From: Corallium rubrum
Lineage: Eukaryota; Cnidaria; Anthozoa; Scleralcyonacea; Coralliidae
DNA: 64,000 nt
Reading direction: 5' to 3'
NCBI GenBank assembly: GCA_964035015.1
Contig: OZ036002.1
Coordinates: 13,758,199-13,822,198 of the forward strand
The notes under the pieces were generated by a model. It was given only the letters and a program-made list of their open reading frames with translations, was not told the origin of the DNA and searched no databases. A program made the translations under genes and the position numbers. The first letter of the stretch is position 1, and each line of letters starts with the position of its first letter. Below, in pieces: positions 60,655 to 64,000 of the stretch.

Positions 60655-63537
60655 CACAGTGGTTTTTACAATCTAAATTTTACAACTGTCGTTACACGAC
60701 GTTTCATGCTCCTAACATCCGTTTTAGTGCATGCATGCCTATAGATCGTTTTAATCTGACGTCATGGCGGCCATATTAGTATTTTTGTTTTGCCCGCAGG
60801 TGAATAGTGCAGGATATCCCAAGCTAGCGAAACCAATCAGATTGCACGAAAAGCACTATTCACCTGCGAGGTATATGCTAAATGTATATATTTAGTGTTT
60901 ATGTATCGTATTTGGCACACTACTATGGCCGCCATGACGTCAGATGAAAACGATCTATAGGCAGGCATGCACTAGAACGGATGATACTTCGAGTATTCCA
61001 GATCAAGAAGAGTTCCTAAGCTAGCGCTTGCGTGCGTTATTTCGCGCGCGACTATTCCTATTCCACAATGGTTTCAAACGAACGCGCCCTGACTTGACTT
61101 TTACGTTTTTTCGTATCATCGAAGAGGATAATGCATGCTTCTCCAGTGATTATGTAATGTTTAGCAAATTCTTGACTTTTTTGACTCGTTTAGATCAGAT
61201 TAAATCAGGGTATCTCAGAAGATAACAAATCCACACCATCCGTGCCACAGTTACTGCCACCTTTGCATTACTTCTCTTCCTGGCTGTTTCAGGTAAGCTA
61301 GAGTTAAATCTGGAGTACACTGAACAAAAAACGACAACTTCATGGTCGTGAAATGAGAAGACCTATGCTCGAGTGGAAAAAACTAGAGCGCTGCGTAAGC
61401 AGTGTTTTGGATATAGCAAAATGAAAAGGTGGTGAATTGCCGAGGTATTTTGGCAGCGTTCAACTTTCCTCGCATTTTATTATTACGATCTTACGATAAT
61501 ATAGTCTCCTTCGCAGACCTCCTTATGGCTCACGTTTATTCCCCAACCAAGTTGTTGTCGTTAGTTGGGGAGTGTTGATAACGAGCCATAAGAACGTCTG
61601 CGAAGGAGATTACGTGTGCTTCAATTTCCTTTGTTCTTATAGAGCCATTAAAAATTAAATTACCTCATTAAAATTTATTTCTACTAATACTACCTGAAGT
61701 TGCCTCAAACCAAGGTCGTATTAGTTCTAATATTATATCTCAGCTGTAAATTGTCCAGTCAGAGAGCTTGATTTGTACCACGTGACCGCTGTGGCGGGGA
61801 ATACCAGAATACCCCGCTGTGGCCGTGGTATTCGAGTTCGTGTACCACGCGTGAATGTCACGCACGATTCACGAAGCTGTCAACAATGGCGGAGTTTGGC
61901 GAGACAAGAAAACGTTTCGCCCGAACATTCAGATGTTGACTAGAAGATTGTTAGGTTACAAGAAAATAAGGATTCAGAGAATACAAAGAAAGCAACAAAC
62001 AATGCATCCTGAAGCCTTGAGACGACAACAGAATGGAAACAGACAATGAAAAGCGGACAAAGCTAAGCGAACTTTATTAACATTATTTAAGCTTTTTTTG
62101 GAAAGATTAATATGTTTCGATATAATATATATATATAATATACCCAAGGTATATCATCCCGAGGGGTAATATTTCATCGAATTCCCCTCGCTCCAGGTCT
62201 ATAAATGATAAATATAACCTGGTATGAAAAAGAAGAGTAATAACCAGCATCGAAAGCGTCTTGAAACGTTCAGTCACCTTCCATTCAAAGCATGTCAAAG
62301 ACTACGAGGAAACCACGGCAGAAATTTTGACAAACATGATATTACAAAAGAATTACGGCTTTCAGGAATTTTAATAAATGACCTTTATTGAGCGGAACGT
62401 TTAATAGCTAATGCACTTTATTTTATAGCATTACCTATAAAAAAAGAAGTGCTAGCAACAGAGAAACGGGACTGGAAATCTGCATTAAAATTTCAACAAC
62501 AAATCTTCCAATAGGGCGCCGTGTATGAATAGGTGTGTTTTTCTTTGCCAGGCCACCTATCTTCCACAGAAGTACAAGCTTGGTCGCCTAATTGCATACC
62601 AACTCCTGTGTCGTATGACGGTGAGACGACAAGACAACCCTTTGTCCGAGGATTATTTGAGGCACTTTTACAGAAGCTTACACGACGGACTGACTAGCGC
62701 GGATCAGGTGAGATTCAAGGGAGTCTCCTTTAATTTTACACCTTTAATTTTAGTGATGTTATTGTGTAATATATGCTTCACTTCACTTCACTTCACTTCA
62801 CTTCACTTCACTTCACTTCACTTCACTTCACTTCACTTCACTTCACTTCACTTCACTTCACTTCACTTCACTTCACTTCACTTCACTTCACTTCACTTCA
62901 CTTCACTTCACTTCACTTCACTTCACTTCACTTCACTTCACTTCACTTCACTTCACTTCACTTCACTTCACTTCACTTCACTTCACTTCACTTCACTTCA
63001 CTTCACTTCACTTCACTTCACTTCACTTCACTTCACTTCACTTCACTTCACTTCACTTCACTTCACTTCACTTCACTTCACTTCACTTCACTTCACTTCA
63101 CTTCACTTCACTTCACTTCACTTCACTTCACTTCACTTCACTCACCTCACCTCACCTCACCTCACCTCACCTCACCTCACCTCACCTCACCTCACCTCAC
63201 CTCACCTCACCTCACCTCACCTCACCTCACCTCACCTCACCTCACCTCACCTCACCTCACCTCACCTCACCTCACCTCACCTCACCTCACCTCACCTCAC
63301 CTCACTTCACTTCACTTTACTTTACTTTACTTTACTTTACTTCACTTCACTTCACTTCACTTCACTTTTACAAGCCAACGATTTCTTGTTATATTTCAAA
63401 TACTTTTGTAGGATATCATCAACGCTATTTTAGGAAAATGCGATAATTTTTTTGCCATGGTTCTACCAAGTTCCTCTCTTTTAATTCTGGATTTTATTTC
63501 CGCAGCAAATACGATAATTGACAGCACTAACACGGAG
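32134..63537 (+). CDS. RALGAPA1: Ral GTPase-activating protein subunit alpha, partial gene (15 exons)
   Basis: Fifteen exons with canonical GT-AG borders and matching phases give 956 uninterrupted codons. The spliced product aligns in order with animal RALGAPA1/2, from the conserved [11 protein letters not shown] segment to a LILDFISAA segment. Highly conserved landmarks are FMQEP, ANLNV...[17 protein letters not shown] [19 protein letters not shown] and [19 protein letters not shown] pairs with RALGAPB, and the complex switches off RalA/RalB and so affects exocytosis and mTORC1 signalling. The Rap/Ran-GAP catalytic domain is at the C-terminus of the family and is not in this window. The first part (about 120 residues in the human protein) was not found and must lie upstream, perhaps beyond position 1. 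Invertebrates usually have one alpha subunit, so A1 against A2 is not distinguished. Confidence 0.93.
32384..32854. other. Intron with 70-bp imperfect tandem repeat
   Basis: About three copies of a unit of roughly 65-75 bp beginning CAGCTTGGGGTTTGTAAAGT lie at 32408-32595. An ATT-rich microsatellite and a minus-strand retroposed fragment (32654-32850) follow. Confidence 0.7.
32654..32850 (-). pseudogene. Retroposed 3' coding fragment, weakly PCNA C-terminus-like
   Basis: The minus strand carries about 50 open codons ending [19 protein letters not shown] and T-L-A-E, then a stop. Next come AATAAA-type signals and an AATAAT-rich tail. The pattern of alternating hydrophobic strands with AD-P-V/M-V/L-E/F resembles the last two strands of sliding-clamp (PCNA) proteins, but I see no more than that. 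A stop followed by a poly-A-like tail suggests a retroposed mRNA or element end. Other origins are quite possible. Confidence 0.3.
32855..32994 (+). CDS. RALGAPA1: RALGAPA exon b
   Basis: Its first two bases complete the split codon of exon a. It encodes [19 protein letters not shown] and ends in phase 0 at LDYMITQ, corresponding to the family segment before EW..K. Confidence 0.9.
33080..33876. mobile_element. Non-autonomous hAT element with 8-bp target duplication
   Basis: Terminal inverted repeats CAGGGCCGC and GCGGCCCTG. The subterminal GGGGCCCTGGGCA occurs at the left and GGGGCCCTGGGCA-type sequence at the right. The flanks are an identical 8-bp repeat ACTCAAAG (33072-33079 and 33877-33884), the hallmark of hAT insertion. 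There is no transposase. Small open frames inside are not genes. Confidence 0.9.
33900..34530. mobile_element. Element with GACAACGA/TTGTCTAATTG hairpin head
   Basis: The head hairpin (33906-34000) belongs to the same family as 14972 and 23645. The right end near 34500-34530 repeats GGTTGATACTAAATAATTG in inverted sense to the left edge. It is non-coding. Confidence 0.6.
34531..35023. other. Intron sequence, no feature
   Basis: Contains repeated GCCAATCAGA motifs (also near 34455) from decayed elements. No exon or RNA gene is seen. Confidence 0.4.
35024..35178. mobile_element. Hairpin element with CTTATTAACC ends
   Basis: CTTATTAACCGAG...GTCATTACGGAAAAATATC on the left is mirrored on the right. 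The centre is AGAGCCCGTAGGGCGAGG. Confidence 0.75.
35207..35441. mobile_element. Hairpin element with TACTACCATTTGCG ends
   Basis: The left arm TACTACCATTTGCGATCAAC and AAACGCGTTTGTTTACG are mirrored in the right arm. The loop is about 60 bp and the element is non-coding. Confidence 0.75.
35442..35943. other. Intron sequence with GGTCGATTACGG dyad
   Basis: A dyad CCGTAATCGACCGGTCGATTACGG is present at 35648-35671. No coding signal is recognised. Confidence 0.4.
35944..36975. mobile_element. Foldback element, about 1 kb, with short arms
   Basis: TTGAACTCTAAGTAAACTGG and the following CGATAACTC (36005-36033) are mirrored at about 36915-36950, with further pairing outside (GGCTTCAAA). The long loop has no recognised gene. 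Confidence 0.6.
37102..37240 (+). CDS. RALGAPA1: RALGAPA exon c
   Basis: Follows TTTTTTGTATAG. It encodes [20 protein letters not shown] and [12 protein letters not shown], a strongly conserved family block, and ends one base into a codon before GTAATC. Open sequence runs on past the donor, but only this donor keeps phase with exon d. Confidence 0.92.
37447..38255 (+). repeat. CCCGT / CGTCACTTGAGTTGAGGT minisatellite
   Basis: Blocks of CCCGT alternate with ACTTGAGTTGAGGTCACGT-type segments in units of about 20-35 bp. One pure CCCGT run lies at about 37855-37925. The left edge (37447-37520) already shows CCGCGCCACTTAC-like units similar to the next array. Confidence 0.95.
38256..38512. other. 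Unique spacer between two minisatellites
   Basis: Unique intron sequence. An acceptor-like TGCCACAG occurs at about 38388, but no exon fits the gene's phase. Confidence 0.4.
38513..39118 (+). repeat. 13-bp minisatellite (ACCCGCGTCACTT)
   Basis: About 46 units of a 13-base repeat, with regular variants: GTGTCACTT, and a longer ACTTTAATACCC unit recurring about every 75-180 bp, which shows higher-order copying. Open frames reading [13 protein letters not shown] are repeat translations. Confidence 0.95.
39181..40182. mobile_element. TTAA-type element, related to 45041-46131
   Basis: The left part (GGAAGTTCAGTCAG, then TTTGAGAAATGACGTTATC) matches the left part of the element at 45041. The right end GAGGAGCCACCCTAAAA resembles GGGAGCCACGTTAAAA at 46131. 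No coding capacity is recognised. Confidence 0.6.
40193..40524. mobile_element. Palindromic element with TACACACGTA ends and GTTGTTAACAGG motifs
   Basis: Ends TACACACGTAA and TTACGTGTGTA. Inside, AAGTTGTTAACAGGTTG, CTTGTTACAAG and AACAACCTGTT variants repeat in both orientations, so the whole segment folds into a long imperfect hairpin. Confidence 0.75.
40582..40758. mobile_element. Hairpin element with CGCCGATnATCGGCGA arms
   Basis: Left arm AGTTCTCATGTCGCCGATGA and right arm its near-complement. An inner hairpin (ATGTTAAGTAATAAAGAAC and complement) forms the tip. It ends 25 bp before exon d. Confidence 0.8.
40784..41118 (+). CDS. RALGAPA1: RALGAPA exon d
   Basis: Acceptor TTGTTGCAG and donor GTAATA. 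It contains SVVKWFVAF (family VIRWLVSF) and ends with [11 protein letters not shown] (family NVNFVTEIFRQ), phase 0. The Thr/Glu-rich middle is variable in the family. Confidence 0.92.
41133..42677. mobile_element. Tandem pair of foldback elements sharing a terminal repeat
   Basis: The end motif CGAGCCCATAGTC...TTTTTGGTCAGCGGG appears twice in tandem at 41133-41270, inverted at about 41941-41988, and inverted again at about 42600-42675. The inner sequences 41290-41880 and 42000-42540 are diverged copies (GAGGGGTTCCGGTTGTTAAG in both). A long (TA)n tract is at 42413-42495 in the second copy. Confidence 0.75.
42678..43105. other. Intron sequence with hairpin-element fragment
   Basis: TTGGCGGGAAAAATTC and GGCTTTTGACTCAT-type sequence suggest a decayed element around 42700-43000. 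A minus-strand open frame there looks spurious. Confidence 0.4.
43106..44190. mobile_element. Nested hairpin elements
   Basis: An outer pair is marked by TAACTCTCTTACTGC (about 43113) and GCAGTGAAAGAGTTAA (44171-44186). Inside lie GAGCATGATATCGAGAATTA and its mirror (43367-43450), a TTGGATCGAAGTTCGATCCAA dyad (43614-43634), and an outer pair for the AACAATTATTG ends (43284 and 43850). Confidence 0.6.
44216..44287 (+). CDS. RALGAPA1: RALGAPA exon e
   Basis: A 72-bp exon in phase 0: [20 protein letters not shown] and NWLK, matching family ...LLPI...KVYQEWI. Borders TTATAG / GTTAGT. Confidence 0.9.
44551..44692. mobile_element. Hairpin element with AATAGCATGGC ends
   Basis: AATAGCATGGC...GGTTGATTAGTGATTAAATG is mirrored on the right. 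The centre is GAGATTTAGCCCGAGGGAC. Confidence 0.8.
45041..46131. mobile_element. TTAA-type element, about 1.1 kb
   Basis: The left part resembles 39181 (ACTTGAGAAATTACGTTATCC). It contains inner dyads GGTCTCGAATTCG and complement at 45150-45290. The right end is CTGTAGGGAGCCACGTTAA. It is non-coding. Confidence 0.6.
46305..46472 (+). CDS. RALGAPA1: RALGAPA exon f
   Basis: [16 protein letters not shown] through [17 protein letters not shown] to SSFNNQ, phase 0 to 0, 56 codons. FMQEP is invariant in the family. Confidence 0.94.
46672..46846. mobile_element. Palindrome built on a Penelope-tail-like motif
   Basis: Both arms contain CTGACGAAGG and CGAAACGTT-type sequence and begin with GGTTAGATATACTGCCGAAA. 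The pair CTGANGA plus GAAAC resembles hammerhead cores at the ends of Penelope-like elements. This copy is symmetrical and degenerate in one arm. Confidence 0.6.
47368..47441 (+). CDS. RALGAPA1: RALGAPA exon g
   Basis: [20 protein letters not shown]...KT and two bases of a Trp codon, then GTAAGC. Matches the family's MCKRILNIYRYMV segment. Confidence 0.93.
47552..47663 (+). CDS. RALGAPA1: RALGAPA exon h
   Basis: Completes the Trp and continues [17 protein letters not shown]...[14 protein letters not shown], phase 0 end before GTATAT. Confidence 0.94.
47730..49140 (+). repeat. Hexanucleotide-based TTCACY array, about 1.4 kb
   Basis: Built from TTCACC, TTTCAC, CTTTAC and CATACA-like hexamers arranged in 18- and 24-bp higher-order units. 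The plus strand is pyrimidine-rich. It fills the intron between exons h and i. Open frames of F-T-F-T, L-H-F-H or K-V-K-V are translations of the repeat. Confidence 0.96.
49209..49331 (+). CDS. RALGAPA1: RALGAPA exon i
   Basis: 41 codons: [20 protein letters not shown] then [20 protein letters not shown] and K, one of the best conserved parts of the protein. Borders TTATAG / GTAAGT. Confidence 0.96.
49500..50183. mobile_element. Non-autonomous hAT-type element
   Basis: Terminal repeats CAGTGGCGCAAC and GTTGCGCCACTG, subterminal GGGGGCCCGTGGG and CCCGTGGGG. The flanks CAACTGTT (49491-49498) and CAACTGTC (50184-50191) are an 8-bp duplication with one mismatch. No transposase. Confidence 0.85.
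50184..50867. other. Intron sequence with G-tract
   Basis: An imperfect dyad lies around 50357-50440 (GTTGACAATTATTC / GGATAATTGTCAAC). A run of 14-16 G follows a GTGTGTGTG stretch near 50722-50745. No exon is seen. Confidence 0.5.
50868..51310. repeat. Cluster of TTTCAGCCCGGGCTGAAA dyads
   Basis: The 18-bp palindrome or close variants occur at least six times, separated by segments containing CATGTAATCG or its relatives and CGGCTAACGA. Whether this is one element with internal repeats or several hairpin elements nested in each other is not clear. Confidence 0.75.
51311..52036. other. Intron with GGGCTAAAAT dyads and one hairpin
   Basis: GCGGGCTAAAATATATTTTAGCCC lies at about 51558-51582. 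A hairpin at 51860-51990 has ends GTTGATGTT and AACATCAAC and arms GGGCATAAATATGTTTTTGG and complement. No exon other than the following one. Confidence 0.6.
52037..52352 (+). CDS. RALGAPA1: RALGAPA exon j
   Basis: [20 protein letters not shown] then [20 protein letters not shown], the family's hallmark motif, followed by a Ser/Pro/Glu-rich disordered segment to DKGTS. Ends one base into a codon. Confidence 0.96.
52395..53345. mobile_element. Foldback element (AAAGTGCTTATGA ends) with nested MITE
   Basis: The outer arms match the family at 19484: AAGTGCTTATGAAACAGAAAT at the left and the mirrored AAAATGTTACTTTGTCATTT at the right. It is split by a second element at 52563-53070. Confidence 0.75.
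52563..53070. mobile_element. Nested MITE with AAAGCCCTGTTTACACGG ends
   Basis: Terminal repeats AAAGCCCTGTTTACACGGCC and GGCCGTGTAAACAGGGCTTT, with TA on both sides (probable TA target duplication). The subterminal AAGCACGCTTACGTTAAGCG dyad is mirrored near the right end. One small internal open frame has no domain. Confidence 0.82.
53461..53535 (-). other. Hammerhead-like motif, left Penelope tail
   Basis: On the minus strand: CCGATGAAGGCCTGAGTCAA, then CAGGCTGAAATC. Compared with the right copy, the first core base (C for T) and part of helix II are changed, so it is probably inactive. Confidence 0.45.
53811..54376 (+). pseudogene. C-terminal ORF of the truncated retroelement
   Basis: Open from the insertion point to a stop at 54374-54376, without an ATG of its own. 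Conserved-looking blocks are [55 protein letters not shown] and [17 protein letters not shown] [13 protein letters not shown]. The order D...FFDVRV...E-x-x-K is compatible with a PD-(D/E)XK nuclease fold following a reverse transcriptase, but that is inference from pattern. The frame is intact, so the copy is young. Confidence 0.6.
53811..54480 (+). mobile_element. 5'-truncated retroelement with 14-bp target duplication
   Basis: Flanked by identical ATGGTCACACTTCC (53797-53810 and 54481-54494) inside the Penelope copy. The insert carries the 3' coding end of an element plus about 100 bp of 3' untranslated sequence ending GTAATAAA. 5' truncation with a target duplication is the signature of target-primed reverse transcription. 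Confidence 0.88.
54442..54687 (-). pseudogene. Penelope GIY-YIG endonuclease domain, left copy
   Basis: Contains [20 protein letters not shown] and [12 protein letters not shown], the GIY-YIG core with the Cys-rich insertion usual in Penelope-like elements. It is cut after KCDHF by the inserted retroelement. Confidence 0.88.
54698..55126 (-). pseudogene. Penelope RT C-terminal part, left copy
   Basis: Begins [20 protein letters not shown] and continues through [20 protein letters not shown], typical of Penelope RT thumb. It ends at a stop, ...GMKEGISQ, also present in the right copy. Confidence 0.88.
55150..55588 (+). pseudogene. Penelope RT catalytic part, right copy
   Basis: Contains [20 protein letters not shown] and [12 protein letters not shown] with the catalytic YVDD at residues 84-87 of the open frame starting at 55166. 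One A missing near 55536, relative to the left copy, shifts the frame after NQDN. The N-terminal RT motifs are absent. Confidence 0.88.
55549..56233 (+). pseudogene. Penelope RT thumb and GIY-YIG domain, right copy
   Basis: The thumb ([10 protein letters not shown]...) runs to the stop after GMKEGISQ at 55938. The GIY-YIG domain ([20 protein letters not shown]) follows in another frame to 56233. The same stop and frame change are in the left copy, so the lesion preceded the inversion/duplication, or an element-specific translation mechanism is involved. Confidence 0.85.
56400..56470 (+). ncRNA. Hammerhead-ribozyme-like motif, right Penelope tail
   Basis: The core CTGATGA is followed by a helix II (GGCCT...AGGCC) and then GAAA and GCTTAGC, which could form a very short helix III. 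Penelope-like elements are known to carry small hammerhead ribozymes in this position. The expected cleavage triplet after helix III is not clear (AAA follows), so activity is doubtful. Confidence 0.45.
56511..56845. mobile_element. Hairpin element with TTTCAATTTGTTTAATATGT arms
   Basis: The left arm 56511-56585 is mirrored at about 56660-56745 (TGACGTCAGGAGCAG / CTGCTCCTGACGTCA). The remainder to 56845 resembles the end of the AAAGTG foldback family. Confidence 0.7.
56846..57264. mobile_element. MITE with GGAGCAGTGTCAC ends
   Basis: Terminal repeats GGAGCAGTGTCAC and GTGACACTGCTCC. Subterminal TTTGCGCATCTTTTTTGCGC pairs with TTTTTGCGTGGGCTTTGCG. It is non-coding and ends 73 bp before exon k. 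Confidence 0.8.
57338..57817 (+). CDS. RALGAPA1: RALGAPA exon k
   Basis: Long exon encoding a Ser/Thr/Glu/Asp-rich region ([15 protein letters not shown] to [14 protein letters not shown]). Phase 1 at both ends. It corresponds to the long variable linker of the family, which carries phosphorylation sites in vertebrates. Conservation here is low, so the call rests on phase, codon openness and position. Confidence 0.85.
57818..58125. other. Intron start, no feature
   Basis: Unique sequence after the donor GTAAGT. An open frame continues past the donor but is not needed for phase. Confidence 0.5.
58126..58457 (+). repeat. Pentanucleotide array AATGC / AGTGC / AACGC
   Basis: Blocks in order: AATAC and AATGC, about 24 units of AGTGC (58180-58305), AATGC again, then AACGC (about 58335-58440) and AATGC. 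The same pentamer register is kept throughout. Confidence 0.97.
58460..58957. mobile_element. Foldback element splitting the pentamer array
   Basis: Ends TCACTAATCTGAAAAATAGG and CCTATTTTTCAGATCAGTGA, with further pairing GACTGGATCGAGTTTCTAT-type. AATGC repeats lie directly on both sides, so the element inserted in a pre-existing AATGC array. It is non-coding. Confidence 0.82.
58958..59145 (+). repeat. Degenerate AATGC array, right half
   Basis: AATGC and AATAC units with scattered changes. It lacks the AGTGC and AACGC blocks of the left half. Confidence 0.93.
59146..59404. other. Intron with CTCGCC microsatellite
   Basis: About five CTCGCC units at 59317-59348 inside a short dyad. GATCTACCGCGGGATATATATC recalls the ACCGCGGTTTAT sequence near 14960 and 21070. 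Confidence 0.6.
59405..59735 (+). repeat. GGCAGT / TGCAGT hexa- and pentanucleotide array
   Basis: Starts as AGTGC pentamers, then about 19 GGCAGT hexamers and mixed GTTGCAGT interruptions, and ends in AATGC pentamers (59700-59735). It is related in sequence to the AGTGC block at 58180. Confidence 0.96.
59736..60025. other. Intron, GTTCTTA repeats
   Basis: A dyad of TTTTTACTGTA and TACAGTAAAAACCC encloses GGTTCTTA repeats (59820-59960), resembling the ends of a small DNA transposon. The acceptor of exon l follows. Confidence 0.5.
60026..60303 (+). CDS. RALGAPA1: RALGAPA exon l
   Basis: Encodes [13 protein letters not shown]... then [19 protein letters not shown] and [12 protein letters not shown]...IHAQV...[10 protein letters not shown], strongly matching the family block with WRRMLGILGDVN. 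Phase 0 end before GTAACG. Confidence 0.96.
60304..61193. other. Intron with TA tract and hairpin element
   Basis: A (TA)n tract lies at 60604-60652. A hairpin at 60714-60982 has arms ACATCCGTTTTAGTGCATGC and complement, TGACGTCATGGCGGCCAT and complement, and a tip with GCAGGTGAATAGTGC and complement. Confidence 0.75.
61194..61292 (+). CDS. RALGAPA1: RALGAPA exon m
   Basis: 33 codons, [20 protein letters not shown] and [13 protein letters not shown], aligning with the family segment IRDN.GIS.DN...LIPPLRI..PWLFK. Phase 0 to 0. Too short to stand out as an open frame by itself. Confidence 0.93.
61293..62551. other. Intron with hairpin elements
   Basis: A hairpin at 61500-61612 has TCTCCTTCGCAGAC at one side and GTCTGCGAAGGAGA at the other. 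A related palindromic fragment at 62115-62222 (AATTCCCCTCG, AGGTCTATAAATGATAAAT) is the reverse of 30167-30262. A small open frame at 61855-62049 has no recognised domain. Confidence 0.6.
62552..62707 (+). CDS. RALGAPA1: RALGAPA exon n
   Basis: 52 codons, [20 protein letters not shown] then [20 protein letters not shown] and [12 protein letters not shown]. Matches the family ...DKYKQGKLHAYKLIC...KRRQD... block. Phase 0 to 0. Confidence 0.96.
62776..63366 (+). repeat. Pentanucleotide array TTCAC then CTCAC
   Basis: About 73 units of TTCAC (62776-63141) switch abruptly to about 33 units of CTCAC (63141-63305), then a few TTCAC and TTTAC units. The frame is open in all registers (S-L-H-F-T), which is not coding. 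Confidence 0.97.
63412..63537 (+). CDS. RALGAPA1: RALGAPA exon o
   Basis: 42 codons, [20 protein letters not shown] then [20 protein letters not shown] and TE, followed by GTAAGA. The acceptor lies 45 bp after the end of the TTCAC array. The gene continues beyond the window. Confidence 0.95.
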
Positions 63538-64000
63538 GTAAGACTGTCAGGGGTTACGAATTGTCATAGCTGTAAAGGATGGGAACTAGAACGTAACTAC
63601 TGAGGCTAGTTAGCCGTGAACAAACTGGGACGAGCAAGTTAACTATGGTTTTCAGTGGGTCATCTTACTACCTCTATCAGTGGCCGAGTTTACAACTTAG
63701 CTTATATGCACTAACCTGACCCACTACCTGGTTTACTCATTTACAATGCTACGAGTTAATGGTTGCAAGATAAGCGTATAATCTAAGGCTCTGTTAAAGT
63801 GCCTATGAAGCGAGAATTAAGTCTGCCTTATGGTATTGAAGGAATACTTAAATTATATCAGAGTAACATGTTTTGCAGTTTATCGTTTTCTTGCTTCGTT
63901 TTTGAGATATTTTAGTTTGTTTGATATGCAAATTTAGCATCTTGACGTCACATGTGCACAGAGAAGGTCATATAATATATATCGTTGCTATTATCAAACC
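63538..64000. mobile_element. Start of another AAAGTG foldback element
   Basis: From about 63794 (TTAAAGTGCCTATGAAGCGA) the sequence follows the arm of the family at 19484 and 52395, including TTTGAGATATTTTAGTTTGT. The right part is outside the window. Positions 63538-63793 are unique intron sequence. Confidence 0.65.

Noticed and set aside
62525..63433. 302-codon frame of S-L-H-F-T
   Set aside because: It starts in exon n but runs through the donor into the TTCAC array; splicing at 62707 explains it.

Overview
The window looks like nuclear DNA of a cnidarian, most likely an anthozoan such as a stony coral. This is inferred from three things: an intron-rich metazoan gene whose exons match an animal Ral GTPase-activating protein alpha subunit, small intronless class A receptors of a type common in anthozoans, and a very dense load of short hairpin transposons, Penelope, Gypsy and LINE fragments and microsatellites. 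No bacterial gene organisation is present.

Layout. Positions 1-7500 are intergenic DNA with at least six hairpin (foldback) elements and a 17-bp minisatellite. Positions 7550-22800 are a tandemly duplicated block carrying a family of GPCR genes. Copy A (minus, 10966-11823) and copy C (minus, 18565-19422) are intact. Copy B (plus, 13061) has a frameshift in TM7. A fragment lies at 15873, and copy D (plus, 21214-22805) is cut by at least three insertions. A and B sit in arms of a roughly 2-kb inverted repeat. Both block copies carry the same LINE tail. A short AAG tract of the LINE and a TTTG tract of a hairpin element each expanded to hundreds of bases in one copy only.

Positions 23457-24500 hold a pogo/Tigger-like remnant with a nested element. 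Positions 24755-29084 hold a complete-length but broken Ty3/Gypsy retrotransposon with LTRs of 129 and 141 bp. Positions 29554-30150 hold an open reading frame with a membrane segment, a textbook 2A peptide (ending DVEENPGP) and the start of a Gln...GKQC cysteine-protease-like domain. It is the most unusual coding signal here.

From 32134 to 63537 the plus strand carries fifteen consecutive exons of the RALGAPA gene. Their phases all agree and they sum to 956 codons. The first part of the protein (about 120 residues in the human protein) and the C-terminal Rap/Ran-GAP catalytic domain lie outside the window or were not found. The introns contain two hAT-type elements with 8-bp target duplications, a head-to-head pair of Penelope-like elements carrying a hammerhead-like motif and interrupted by a 5'-truncated retroelement with a 14-bp target duplication, many hairpin elements, and several large simple-sequence arrays.

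Apart from RALGAPA, the two intact GPCRs and possibly the 2A ORF, I see no convincing functional genes. Most other long open frames are translations of repeats. Coordinates of hairpin elements were read by eye and may be off by several bases.
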